NCBI RefSeq assembly: GCF_013181195.1
Contig: NZ_SMZP01000004.1
Location: 62,001 to 126,000, forward strand
DNA: 64,000 nt
DNA from: Caulobacter sp. RHG1
GTDB taxonomy: Bacteria > Pseudomonadota > Alphaproteobacteria > Caulobacterales > Caulobacteraceae
Direction of reading: 5' to 3'
The notes below the pieces were generated by a model that was not told the DNA's origin, did not search any database, and saw only the letters and a list, made by a program, of their open reading frames with translations. The translations under genes and the position numbers were made by a program. Below, piece after piece: positions 26,146 to 35,147 of this stretch (position 1 is the first letter of the stretch; each line of letters begins with the position of its first letter).

Positions 26146-27471
26146 ATGTCGCGATTGGAGGAACGGAAGCAGGCTCGCGAGGGCCTGAAGGCCACGCTCG
26201 TGCGCCAGCCCGCCATCGCGGCCGTAGACCTGGGCGCGTCCAAGGTGACGTGCTTCATCATGAAGGCCGACGGCATTCATCGCGACAACCGCACCCTGAC
26301 GACGGCTGGGGTGGGCTACGTCCAGTCACGCGGCGTGCGCGGCGGGGCGATCGTCAATCTGGACGAGGCCGCCCAGGCGATCGCGCAAGCCGTGGAACGC
26401 GCCGAGACCGTGGCCGGCGTCAATGTCCAGGGCGTCAGCATCTGCACCGCCGGCGGCCAGCTGGCCTCCAACCGCGTCCATACCCAGGTTTCGCTGGGCG
26501 CCCGCCCGATCGGCGACGGCGACCTGTCGCGCGCCATCGCCTCGGCCCTGGCGCAGGTCCGCATTCCCGGCCGCAAGCCGATCCACCTGCTGCCGATCTC
26601 CTGGTCGGTCGACGGCCAGCGCGGCATCCGCGACCCGCGCGCCATGTTCGGCCGCTCGCTGGGTCTCGAACTCCTCGTGGTCTCGGTCAACGAGAACATC
26701 TTCCACACGCTGGCCCACTGCGTCGAGCGCGCCCACCTGTCGTTCGAGGGCGTGGTCGCCGCGCCGTTCGCTTCTGCGCTTGCCGCGCTGGAAGAGGACG
26801 AGATGGACCTGGGCGCGGTCTGCATCGACATGGGCGGCGGCTCGACGTCGGTGGCCGTGTTCAACAACGGCGCCCTGTGCCACGTCGACAGCCTGGCCGT
26901 CGGCGGCGGGCACGTGACGCAAGACATCGCCCGCGGCCTGCAGACCTCGGTGGTCGGCGCCGAGCGCATCAAGACCCTGCACGGCAGCGCAATCGCCTCG
27001 GCCAACGAAGACCGCGAGATGATCGAAGCCCCGCCGCGTGGCGACGATCCGGGCGCCGGTCCGGTGATCGCGCCGCGGTCGTTGCTGAAGGGCATCATCC
27101 AACCCCGCGTCGAAGAGACCCTGGAACTGCTGCGCGAGCGCCTGAAGGCCTCGGGCGCGCCGGTCGAGCCGGGCGCGGGCATCGTCCTGACCGGCGGCGC
27201 CAGCCAACTGGCCGGCGTGCGCGAAGTCGCCGTGCGCGTGTTCGACCGTCCGGTCCGCCTGGGCCGTCCGCGCCGGGTGCCGCACCTGGCCGACGCCGCC
27301 TCTGGTCCCGCCTTCTGCGCCGCCGCCGGCACGCTGCACCGCACTGCCTTCGGGCCACGCGAAGCCGTCTCGTCCAAGGCCCTGGCCGGCGGTCCCGTCC
27401 GCAAGCGTCCGCTCGATCCCAACGCCAGCCCGGTCGCTCGCGCGGCCGCGTGGCTGCGGGATAATCTGTAG
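26146..27471 (+). CDS. ftsA: Cell division protein FtsA
   Basis: A 441-residue actin-like ATPase that tethers FtsZ to the membrane. I chose ATG 26146; an in-frame GTG at 26134 overlaps the GAGG ribosome-binding site and is less likely. Phosphate 1 motif is AVDLGASKVTCFIMK. The 1C domain region includes RNPR-like DGQRGIRDPRAMFGRSL. Phosphate 2 is AVCIDMGGGSTSVAVF and the adenosine motif GIVLTGGASQLAGV. The amphipathic membrane-targeting helix is the C-terminal ARAAAWLRDNL. Its stop is separated from ftsZ by about 500 bases holding a repeat element and the ftsZ promoter. Confidence 0.96.
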   Translation: MSRLEERKQAREGLKATLVRQPAIAAVDLGASKVTCFIMKADGIHRDNRTLTTAGVGYVQSRGVRGGAIVNLDEAAQAIAQAVERAETVAGVNVQGVSICTAGGQLASNRVHTQVSLGARPIGDGDLSRAIASALAQVRIPGRKPIHLLPISWSVDGQRGIRDPRAMFGRSLGLELLVVSVNENIFHTLAHCVERAHLSFEGVVAAPFASALAALEEDEMDLGAVCIDMGGGSTSVAVFNNGALCHVDSLAVGGGHVTQDIARGLQTSVVGAERIKTLHGSAIASANEDREMIEAPPRGDDPGAGPVIAPRSLLKGIIQPRVEETLELLRERLKASGAPVEPGAGIVLTGGASQLAGVREVAVRVFDRPVRLGRPRRVPHLADAASGPAFCAAAGTLHRTAFGPREAVSSKALAGGPVRKRPLDPNASPVARAAAWLRDNL

Positions 27472-27474
27472 ACT

Positions 27475-27604
27475 CGCCCCCTCCGTCTCGTCGCGTATCC
27501 GCGCCGGTCCACCTCCCCCGTTGCACGAGGGAGGATGACGCTGCTCGTCCTCACCCGTGAAACGGGGAGGTGGCGCGCGGCGAAGCCGCGCGACGGAAGG
27601 GGCG
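27475..27604. repeat. Dispersed inverted-repeat element, copy 4, between ftsA and ftsZ
   Basis: Terminal inverted repeats CGCCCCCTCCGTC (27475-27487) and GACGGAAGGGGCG (27592-27604). The interior includes ACCTCCCCCGTTGCACGAGGGAGG and CGCGGCGAAGCCGCG hairpins, as in copy 3. It begins 4 bases after the ftsA stop. Being strongly structured, it could attenuate or end transcription from ftsQA, leaving ftsZ to its own promoter. Confidence 0.75.
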
Positions 27605-27977
27605 CTGCGCCGCGACGCCTCGCGAACGCTTAAGCTCGGTTAACTCTAAGCTTTAACTTTAAAGTCTCTAGCCAAGCTTGTCCGGCGGGCCTTTTGCTGC
27701 CCCAAACGGTCTGTATTCGTGAGAATTCGAACTCAGCGTCGTTCGGTCGCACGCGCCTGTGGACAGCTATGGAACCCTTGGTTCGCCTGGAGTTTCTGTT
27801 GATAGACCACAATTTATCCCACGGTCGCGCTCGACCAGACCACGACTCAGATTATGCAATTAACTGCCGATTAACGATGGTGGTTGTTTTGTTAACACGA
27901 TCGTCGAGGCAGTCCTGGGCGATTGGGTGTCGCTGAGGTCATTCTGACGATTTCGGCGTAAGGACGCGAGGGTCCCC
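27605..27977 (+). promoter_or_regulatory. ftsZ promoter and leader with CtrA box and CcrM site
   Basis: An A/T-rich 373-base leader with no gene. A perfect CtrA consensus TTAA-N7-TTAA lies at 27860-27874, and another TTAAC at 27892-27896. A CcrM site GACTC is at 27844-27848, 12 bases before the CtrA box. A second TTAAC cluster lies at 27630-27657, with 6-base rather than 7-base spacing. A DnaA-box-like TTATCCCAC is at about 27815. In Caulobacter crescentus ftsZ is known to be controlled by CtrA, CcrM methylation and DnaA, so these sites are expected. The transcription start is not identified. Confidence 0.7.
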
Positions 27978-29525
<1,548 letters not shown>

Positions 29526-29562
29526 AAGGGTGACCCCGACAAGGGGCCCAAATAAACCGAAG

Positions 29563-29590
29563 CGCCCCAGGTGAAAGCCTGGGGCGTTTT
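29563..29590 (+). terminator. Rho-independent terminator of ftsZ
   Basis: A perfect 9-bp G/C-rich stem (CGCCCCAGG / CCTGGGGCG) with a 6-base loop is followed directly by TTTT at 29587-29590. It lies 38 bases after the ftsZ stop and closes the dcw cluster. Confidence 0.88.
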
Positions 29591-29677
29591 GCATTTCCGG
29601 CTCGGGTTGCGACTCCCCGCCGGCTTGCCCCATGGTGCCGCCTTCGATCGCGACGGTTCTGCGATAGGGGAGAGCGC

Positions 29678-31549
29678 ATGCGGAAGTCTCTGTTTGGCCT
29701 GACGGGCCTGGCCTTGGTGATGATGGCTTCCGGCGCGGCTGCCCAAGGCTCTGGCGCTCAAGATCCGGGCCCCAAGGCGCCGGTGAGCTACGAGGTCTCG
29801 TTCGACAACGCCCAACACCACGAGGCCAAGATCGTCGCCACCTATCGCGACGCGCCCGCCGGGCCGCTGCACGTGCGGATGTCGCGCTCGTCGCCCGGCC
29901 GCTACGCGATCCACGAGTTCGCCAAGAACGTCTACCAGGTCAGCGCCGTCGACGGGGCGGGCAAGCCGCTGAAGGTCGAGCGCACCGAGCCCTATGGCTG
30001 GAGCATCGACGGCCATGACGGTACGGTCACCGTGACCTACACCCTCTATGCCGACCGCGGCGACGGCACCTATTCGCAGGTCGACGCCACCCACGCCCAC
30101 CTGAACATGCCGGCCACCTTCCTGTGGGCTGAGGGCTATGACGACAAGCCCATCCGCGTGAGCTTCAAGCGCGCCGATCCGACCTGGAAGATCGCCACCC
30201 AACTGCCCTCGGTAACCGGCCAAGCCGACGCCTTCTGGGCCCCGAACAAGCAGTACTTCTTCGACAGCCCGACCGAGATCAGCGCCTTCGCCCTACGCGA
30301 ATGGAAGGTCAGCGACGGCGGCCGCGACTACACCTTCCGCCTGGCCCTGCACCATCCGGGCACGGACGCGGACGTCGACGTCTTCACCGAGAAACTGAAG
30401 GCCATCGTGCCTGAGCACATCAAGGTGTTCGGCGAGCTGCCGAAGTTCGACCACGGGACCTACACCTTCATCGCCGACTACATGCCGCAGATCACCGGCG
30501 ACGGCATGGAGCATCGCAACTCCACCTTCATCAGCCAGCCGCGCTCGCTGTTCCGCGCCAATTTCGCCCAGTTGGGCACGGCCAGCCATGAGCTGTTCCA
30601 CGCCTGGAACGTCGAGCGCCTGCGCCCGGCCGAGCTGGAGCCCTTCGACTTCACCAAGGCCAATCCCACCCCGTCGCTGTGGCTGGCCGAGGGCTTCACC
30701 CAGTATTACGGCCCGCTGCTGATCCGCCGCGCTGGCCAGTCGACCACCGACGAGTACCTGGCCGCCCTGTCGGTCACGCTGAATGGCGTGATCAACGGCC
30801 CTGGCCGCCTCTACGGCTCGCCGCAGGAGATGAGCCTGCGCGCGCCGTTCGTCGACGCGGCCGCCGCCTTGGACCCGGTCAACGGCAATATCTTCACCTC
30901 GTACTATCCCTACGGCGCGGTGATCGGCCTGGCGCTGGACATGCAGCTGCGCGGACGGTCAAAGCCGCTGACCTTGGACGACTATATGAAGCAGCTGTGG
31001 CGCACTCACGGCGCGCCGGAGAAGCCCTACAAGCCTGCTGATCTTCAGGCGGCCCTGGCGCAGACGACGGGCGACGCGGGCTTTGCGGGCAGCTTCTTCA
31101 AGGCCAGCATCGAGGGCGCGGCCTTGCCGGACTTCGCGCCGCTGCTGGAGCAGGCCGGGCTGAAGCTGCGTCAAAAGTCGCCCAAGAAGGCGTGGCTGGG
31201 CGCGGCCAAGGTGCGGGTGAGCGGCAGCGACGTGATCCTCGACCAAGCCCCGGTCCCGAACTCGGCCCTCTACGCCGCTGGCGTCGAGACCGGCGATCGC
31301 ATCCTCAGCATCGGCCGCTTCGAGTTCGCCAACGAAGCCGACTGGACCGACGCCCTCGACCGGCTGAAGCCCGGCGAGGCCACGACGGTGAAGTACCTCC
31401 AGCGCGGCCAGCTTCGCGAGGCCCCGCTGAAGGTCGCCGCCGACCCGACCCTGGAAGTCGTCCGCTTCGAAAAGGCCGACCTGAAGCCGAGCAAGGCGCA
31501 ACTGGCCTTCCGCGCGGCGTGGCTAGGCGCGGAGCCGGCGGGCAAGTGA
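29678..31549 (+). CDS. Secreted M61-family metallopeptidase (glycyl aminopeptidase type) with PDZ domain
   Basis: A 623-residue protein with a signal peptide (KSLFGLTGLALVMMASGAAAQG). An N-terminal beta domain (about 30-190) precedes a gluzincin catalytic domain with HELFH (His304, Glu305, His308) and the third-ligand region WLAEGFTQYYG. The C-terminal PDZ domain (about 505-600) has GVETGDRILSIGRFEF. M61 enzymes remove N-terminal glycine or alanine from peptides in the periplasm. The gene is free-standing downstream of the ftsZ terminator and convergent with the SPFH gene. Its stop codon forms one arm-end of a palindrome shared with that gene. Confidence 0.92.
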   Translation: MRKSLFGLTGLALVMMASGAAAQGSGAQDPGPKAPVSYEVSFDNAQHHEAKIVATYRDAPAGPLHVRMSRSSPGRYAIHEFAKNVYQVSAVDGAGKPLKVERTEPYGWSIDGHDGTVTVTYTLYADRGDGTYSQVDATHAHLNMPATFLWAEGYDDKPIRVSFKRADPTWKIATQLPSVTGQADAFWAPNKQYFFDSPTEISAFALREWKVSDGGRDYTFRLALHHPGTDADVDVFTEKLKAIVPEHIKVFGELPKFDHGTYTFIADYMPQITGDGMEHRNSTFISQPRSLFRANFAQLGTASHELFHAWNVERLRPAELEPFDFTKANPTPSLWLAEGFTQYYGPLLIRRAGQSTTDEYLAALSVTLNGVINGPGRLYGSPQEMSLRAPFVDAAAALDPVNGNIFTSYYPYGAVIGLALDMQLRGRSKPLTLDDYMKQLWRTHGAPEKPYKPADLQAALAQTTGDAGFAGSFFKASIEGAALPDFAPLLEQAGLKLRQKSPKKAWLGAAKVRVSGSDVILDQAPVPNSALYAAGVETGDRILSIGRFEFANEADWTDALDRLKPGEATTVKYLQRGQLREAPLKVAADPTLEVVRFEKADLKPSKAQLAFRAAWLGAEPAGK

Positions 31550-31569
31550 GGGAGCGTTGAGCTCCCTCA
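31547..31569. terminator. Bidirectional hairpin joining two convergent stop codons
   Basis: A perfect 9-bp inverted repeat TGAGGGAGC / GCTCCCTCA with a 5-base loop. Its first three bases are the M61 peptidase stop (TGA) and its last three are the stop of the opposite-strand SPFH gene. It reads as a terminator-like hairpin for both directions, without strong T-runs. Confidence 0.55.
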
Positions 31570-32466
31570 GTCGATCTTCACGAAGGGCGTCGAGCCGCCG
31601 GTGACTTTCGGCAGTTCGCCGTTCCACTTCTCGATGGCCAGCTGCTGCAGCACTTGAGGATTGGCGCGCAGGGCCTCGCCCTTGACGCGGATGGCTTCGG
31701 CCTCGCCGCGGGCCTTGGCGACGGCGGCGTTGGCCAGGGCGGTTTCCTTGGCCTCCAGAGCCTTGGCGGCCAGGGCTTCCTGCTCCAGTTGGGTCTTGGC
31801 CTGCATCTGCTGGATGATCGCCGCCGGGTAGCGGATTGAGCCGATCCAGTCGAGCTGGGAGACCGTCACCCCATGCTTGGCCCACTTGCTGGAGACCCGA
31901 GCATAGGCGCGCTGGATCACCATCTGGCGACCGCCGCTGTAAAGGGTCTCGACGCCGACCTTCTCGGCCTCGGCGGCGACGGCCGAGCGAACGTCGTTGC
32001 GGATCGGTCCGTCCAGCAACTGGTCGAACGACAGGCGATAGGTCTGGTAGAGGTTCGGGGCCGACGCGGGATTGACCTGCAGCGTCACCGAGATGTCGGC
32101 GGTCATCGGCAGGCCGGTGTTGTCCGAGAAGGTGATCTCCTCGTTGTCGTTGCCGCGTTCGTCCTTCTCGCGCGTGTAGCTGTAGGTGCGCTGGATCACC
32201 GGATACTGGATGATCCGCTCGCCTATGCCGCGGAAGTACCACCGGGCGGGCAGGGGCTCGGGGGCGACGCCGGCCGACGAGCCCAGGGTGCGGATCTTGA
32301 CCCCGACATTGCCCGGCTCGACCGTGGTGCTGTGGGTGGCGACCGAGCAGGAACCCAGCAGCAGGACCAGAACGGCCGTCGAGCCGATCAGGATCTGCTG
32401 ACCCTTCTTCTGGAGCGGCGACTTGGGGCCGCCCTTGCGTTGGCTGGCGAAGGGGCTGTCGGTCAT
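31567..32466 (-). CDS. SPFH/prohibitin-family membrane protein
   Basis: 299 residues from ATG 32466, whose context overlaps the upstream stop (ATGA). One N-terminal transmembrane or lipoprotein-like segment (ILIGSTAVLVLLLGSCSVATHS) includes LLGSC, a possible lipobox. The SPFH/band-7 domain (about 50-215) reads VEPGNVGVKIRTLG, FSDNTGLPMTADISVTLQV and IIQQMQAKTQLEQEAL. An Ala/Glu coiled coil follows (about 215-270: AAKALEAKETALANAAVAKA). The family forms membrane microdomain scaffolds and regulates proteases such as FtsH. Its partner may be the small membrane protein encoded just upstream. Confidence 0.88.
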   Translation of the reverse strand: MTDSPFASQRKGGPKSPLQKKGQQILIGSTAVLVLLLGSCSVATHSTTVEPGNVGVKIRTLGSSAGVAPEPLPARWYFRGIGERIIQYPVIQRTYSYTREKDERGNDNEEITFSDNTGLPMTADISVTLQVNPASAPNLYQTYRLSFDQLLDGPIRNDVRSAVAAEAEKVGVETLYSGGRQMVIQRAYARVSSKWAKHGVTVSQLDWIGSIRYPAAIIQQMQAKTQLEQEALAAKALEAKETALANAAVAKARGEAEAIRVKGEALRANPQVLQQLAIEKWNGELPKVTGGSTPFVKID

Positions 32467-32687
32467 TCGGAATCCCTGGACTGAAGCTTGGAGGTTCTGG
32501 AGAGGTCGCGCAGCAGGATCGCAGCCAGCTTGCCAAGAACCAGGACGCCGGCGACGAAGGCGATGGGGGCGGCCACGAGGCCGAAGTCCGTGCCCGAGCC
32601 CCACAAAGGCCCGACCACCATGCGCAGCAGAACCACCACCAGGCAGACCCAGCCGGCCAGATAGGCGGTCGCCTTGGCGTAGATCAC
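32463..32687 (-). CDS. Small membrane protein upstream of the SPFH gene
   Basis: 74 residues if started at GTG 32687, which has a GGAG ribosome-binding site 6-9 bases upstream. A longer frame to ATG 32834 would run into the divergent Lrp gene's start, so it is less likely. Two hydrophobic segments (AYLAGWVCLVVVLLRMVVG and FGLVAAPIAFVAGVLVLGKL) are followed by a basic polar tail. No family is recognised. The ATGA overlap with the SPFH gene suggests joint production and possibly complex formation. Confidence 0.6.
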   Translation of the reverse strand: MIYAKATAYLAGWVCLVVVLLRMVVGPLWGSGTDFGLVAAPIAFVAGVLVLGKLAAILLRDLSRTSKLQSRDSE

Positions 32688-32823
32688 TCGCAGCTCCCCC
32701 CACGTCGCACTCCTCCCATGGTAGATCGTCAAGCTGGGCTGGATGCAAGAGGCGGTGTCGCGCGCACCGGAATGTTCGGCTAGGTTGGCGCCATCTGCCA
32801 ACGCTTGCGCAAACCCGGTCACG

Positions 32824-33291
32824 ATGAAGCTCACCCGCGCGGATCGGAAGATCCTTCAGATCCTGCAGGAAGACGGCAAGATCTCGAACGTCGACCTGGC
32901 CGAGCGGGTGGGGTTGTCGCCCAGTCCGTGCCTGCGGCGGGTCAAGCAGCTGGAGGCGACGGGGCTGATCGCCGGCTATGTAGCGCTGCTGGATCGCCGC
33001 AAGGCGCGGCTGGACGTGCTGGCCTATGTCGAGGTGCAGGTCGACCATACCGAGGGCGCGGCCGAGGCCTTCCAGCAGGCGGTGCTGCGCGAGCCCGAGG
33101 TGGTGGGCTGCTACGTCATGACCGGCAGCTTCGACTATCTGTTGCGGGTGGTGGTGCCCAATCTCGACGCCTATGCCGACCTGACGATGAAGCGTCTCTT
33201 GAAGATGCCAGGGGTCAAGGACGTGCGCTCCTCGTTCGTGCTGGACACGATCAAGGATTCCACGGCCTTGCCGCTGGACTACATGGACTAG
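32824..33291 (+). CDS. Lrp/AsnC-family transcriptional regulator
   Basis: A 155-residue regulator from ATG 32824. The N-terminal helix-turn-helix (about 3-60) contains ADRKILQILQEDGKISNVDL, AERVGLSPSPCLRRVKQLEA and GLIAGYVALLD. The C-terminal RAM ligand-binding domain (about 65-155) has DVLAYVEVQV, VVGCYVMTGSFDYLLRVVV and GVKDVRSSFVLDTIKDSTALPL. It closely resembles Lrp itself. Such proteins form octamers and respond to amino acids. A tyrosine catabolic operon lies one gene away, making it a candidate regulator of that operon, which is inference. Confidence 0.92.
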   Translation: MKLTRADRKILQILQEDGKISNVDLAERVGLSPSPCLRRVKQLEATGLIAGYVALLDRRKARLDVLAYVEVQVDHTEGAAEAFQQAVLREPEVVGCYVMTGSFDYLLRVVVPNLDAYADLTMKRLLKMPGVKDVRSSFVLDTIKDSTALPLDYMD

Positions 33292-33295
33292 GCTG

Positions 33296-33733
33296 CTAGT
33301 CGGCCGGGCGTCGGGTGAAGACGCCAACGGCAGAGGCCAGGAAGCCGGCAGTCAGGATGAGCAGGATCTCGGCCAGGCCCGGGGCCCAGACCACGAACGG
33401 CGGAGCGCCGCCGTCGTAGACGATGCGCACCACCATGTTGGTGGCCTGGAACACCGCGCCGGCCAGGCCCAGCAGGATCCCGCCCGACGCCAGCCGCGCC
33501 GACAGCCTTGCGCCGCCGGCCCAGCGTTCGCGCCGGATTGCGCCGATCAGGGCGGCGATGATCAGGGCCAGCAGCACCACGACCAGGGTCTTGGTCACCG
33601 GACCGGTGTCCAGGAACACTGCGCCGAACTTGTTGCCGCGCGCCCCGGTCCGCACGGCGTTCTCACACAGGGCCGGACCGGCGCTGGCGAAGGCGGCGAG
33701 GACGCCCAGGGCGATGTGATGGATGCGGTTCAT
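33296..33733 (-). CDS. Membrane protein of unknown function, MotA/ExbB-like topology
   Basis: 145 residues with a signal-like N-terminus (IALGVLAAFASAGPALCENA). Three hydrophobic helices follow: KTLVVVLLALIIAALIGAI, SARLASGGILLGLAGAVFQ and VWAPGLAEILLILTAGFLASAVG. The arrangement, with a basic cytoplasmic loop (RRERWAGGARLSARLA) between the first and second, faintly resembles MotA/TolQ/ExbB-type proteins, but key motifs are missing. It is convergent with the Lrp gene, 4 bases separating the stops. The function is unknown. Confidence 0.55.
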   Translation of the reverse strand: MNRIHHIALGVLAAFASAGPALCENAVRTGARGNKFGAVFLDTGPVTKTLVVVLLALIIAALIGAIRRERWAGGARLSARLASGGILLGLAGAVFQATNMVVRIVYDGGAPPFVVWAPGLAEILLILTAGFLASAVGVFTRRPAD

Positions 33734-33773
33734 TTTCCCTCCGATTTACGAGTGTAGTTTCTCTATCGGCTAG

Positions 33774-33794
33774 AAAATTACGATCGTCAATTTT
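33774..33794. promoter_or_regulatory. A/T-rich dyad before the tyrosine catabolic operon
   Basis: AAAATT (33774-33779) and AATTTT (33789-33794) flank a self-complementary ACGATCGT core, offset by one base. The 21-base dyad lies in the A/T-rich gap between two divergent genes, 163 bases before the aminotransferase start. It looks like an operator; Lrp/AsnC proteins prefer such A/T-rich dyads. Confidence 0.35.
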
Positions 33795-33956
33795 CATGTG
33801 GGCGCGTCGCGTTCCATGGAGATGGCATTTAGTAGCTCATAGAAACCTCTTGGTGGTGGAATGTGACTGAATAGATTTGTCTATCGGTCATTATCGCCAC
33901 GTTATGCTTCTGGCGCTGCGATAAGCTGCCTTCCGTCGATCGTACAGAAGGCCGTC

Positions 33957-35147
33957 ATGACCTCATCCTCCGTTTTCGCCGGCCTGTCGCCGCAGGCCCC
34001 GGATGCGCTGCTGTCGCTGATCGGCGCCTATCGCCGCGATCCGCGCGCCGACAAGATCGACCTGGGCGTGGGCGTGTTCCGCGACGACCTGGGCGCGACG
34101 CCGGTCATGCGCGCGGTCAAGGCCGCCGAGCAGGTGCTGGTCAATGTCCAGCCGTCCAAGGCCTATCTCGGTCCGGAAGGCGACATCGGCTATCTGGACC
34201 TGCTGAAGCCGATCATCTTCGGCGCCGACGTCAGCCACGAAGTCTTCGGCGTGCAGACGCCGGGCGGCACCGGCGCGTTGCGCCTTGGCTGCGAACTGCT
34301 GAAAGCCGCCAAGCCGGACGCCCGGGTGTTCATCGGCGCGCCGACCTGGCCCAACCACACCCAGATCCTGGACCAACTGCGCCTAGAGACGGTGACCTTC
34401 CGCCATTACGACCAGCGCGCATTGCGCCTGGACTTCGACGCCTTGATGACGGCGCTGGAGACGGCGCGGGCGGGCGACATCGTCCTGCTGCACGGCTGTT
34501 GCCACAACCCGTCGGGCGCCGACTACGACCTGGCCCAGTGGGCGGCGATCGCCGAGACCGTGGCGCGCAAGGGCCTGACCCCGCTGATCGACCTGGCCTA
34601 TCAGGGGCTTGGCCTGGGTCTGGAGCCCGACGCGGTCGGCATGCGCCTGGTTCTGGCCGCCGCCGATGACGCCCTGCTGGCCTATTCCTGCGACAAGAAC
34701 TTCGGCCTCTACCGCGAGCGGGTCGGGGCGCTGTACGCCTTGTCGCGCGACGCCGACACCCTGGACCTGGCCGCCAGCAACATCCGCGCCCTGGCGCGCA
34801 CCAACTGGTCTATGCCGCCCGATCACGGCGCGGCCATCGTGCGGGTTATCCTCGAATCCGAAGCCCTGACCACCCAGTGGAAAGGCGAGCTGGAGGCGAT
34901 GCGCACCCGCGTCACCGACCTGCGTCTGCGCTTGGCTAAGGCTGTTCCCAGCCTGGCGCCGCTGGTCTCGCAGCACGGCCTCTTCGCGCTGCTGCCGCTG
35001 GCTCCGGCCCAGGTGGCCCGACTGCGTGAAGACCACGCGATCTACATGGCCGGTTCCGGACGCATCAATCTGGCCGGCCTGACCGTTACCAATCTCGATA
35101 AATTTGCGCGGGCCTATGAAGCCTGCCTGCAGGGAGAGCCCGCATGA
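33957..35147 (+). CDS. tyrB: Aromatic amino acid aminotransferase (tyrosine aminotransferase)
   Basis: A 396-residue class I/II PLP aminotransferase of the aspartate/aromatic family. N-terminal LIGAYRRDPRADKIDLGVGV and YLGPEGDIGYLDLL are typical. The PLP region includes TPGGTGALRLG, LLHGCCHNPSGADYDL (Asn and Pro of the cofactor site) and YSCDKNFGLYRERVG with the Schiff-base lysine. The C-terminal GRINLAGLT has the substrate carboxylate arginine. Its overlap with HPPD (ATGA) argues that tyrosine to 4-hydroxyphenylpyruvate is its job here. The gene symbol is by homology type and could equally be called tatA or aspC-like. Confidence 0.9.
   Translation: MTSSSVFAGLSPQAPDALLSLIGAYRRDPRADKIDLGVGVFRDDLGATPVMRAVKAAEQVLVNVQPSKAYLGPEGDIGYLDLLKPIIFGADVSHEVFGVQTPGGTGALRLGCELLKAAKPDARVFIGAPTWPNHTQILDQLRLETVTFRHYDQRALRLDFDALMTALETARAGDIVLLHGCCHNPSGADYDLAQWAAIAETVARKGLTPLIDLAYQGLGLGLEPDAVGMRLVLAAADDALLAYSCDKNFGLYRERVGALYALSRDADTLDLAASNIRALARTNWSMPPDHGAAIVRVILESEALTTQWKGELEAMRTRVTDLRLRLAKAVPSLAPLVSQHGLFALLPLAPAQVARLREDHAIYMAGSGRINLAGLTVTNLDKFARAYEACLQGEPA

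Noticed and set aside
27630..27644. TTAA-N6-TTAAC as a full CtrA box
   Set aside because: The consensus needs a 7-base spacer; kept only as a possible weak site in the ftsZ region finding.
33286..33301. GACTAG-GCTG-CTAGTC palindrome at the convergent stops of the Lrp and membrane protein genes
   Set aside because: Six base pairs arise easily from two TAG stops facing each other, and there is no T-run; not called a terminator.
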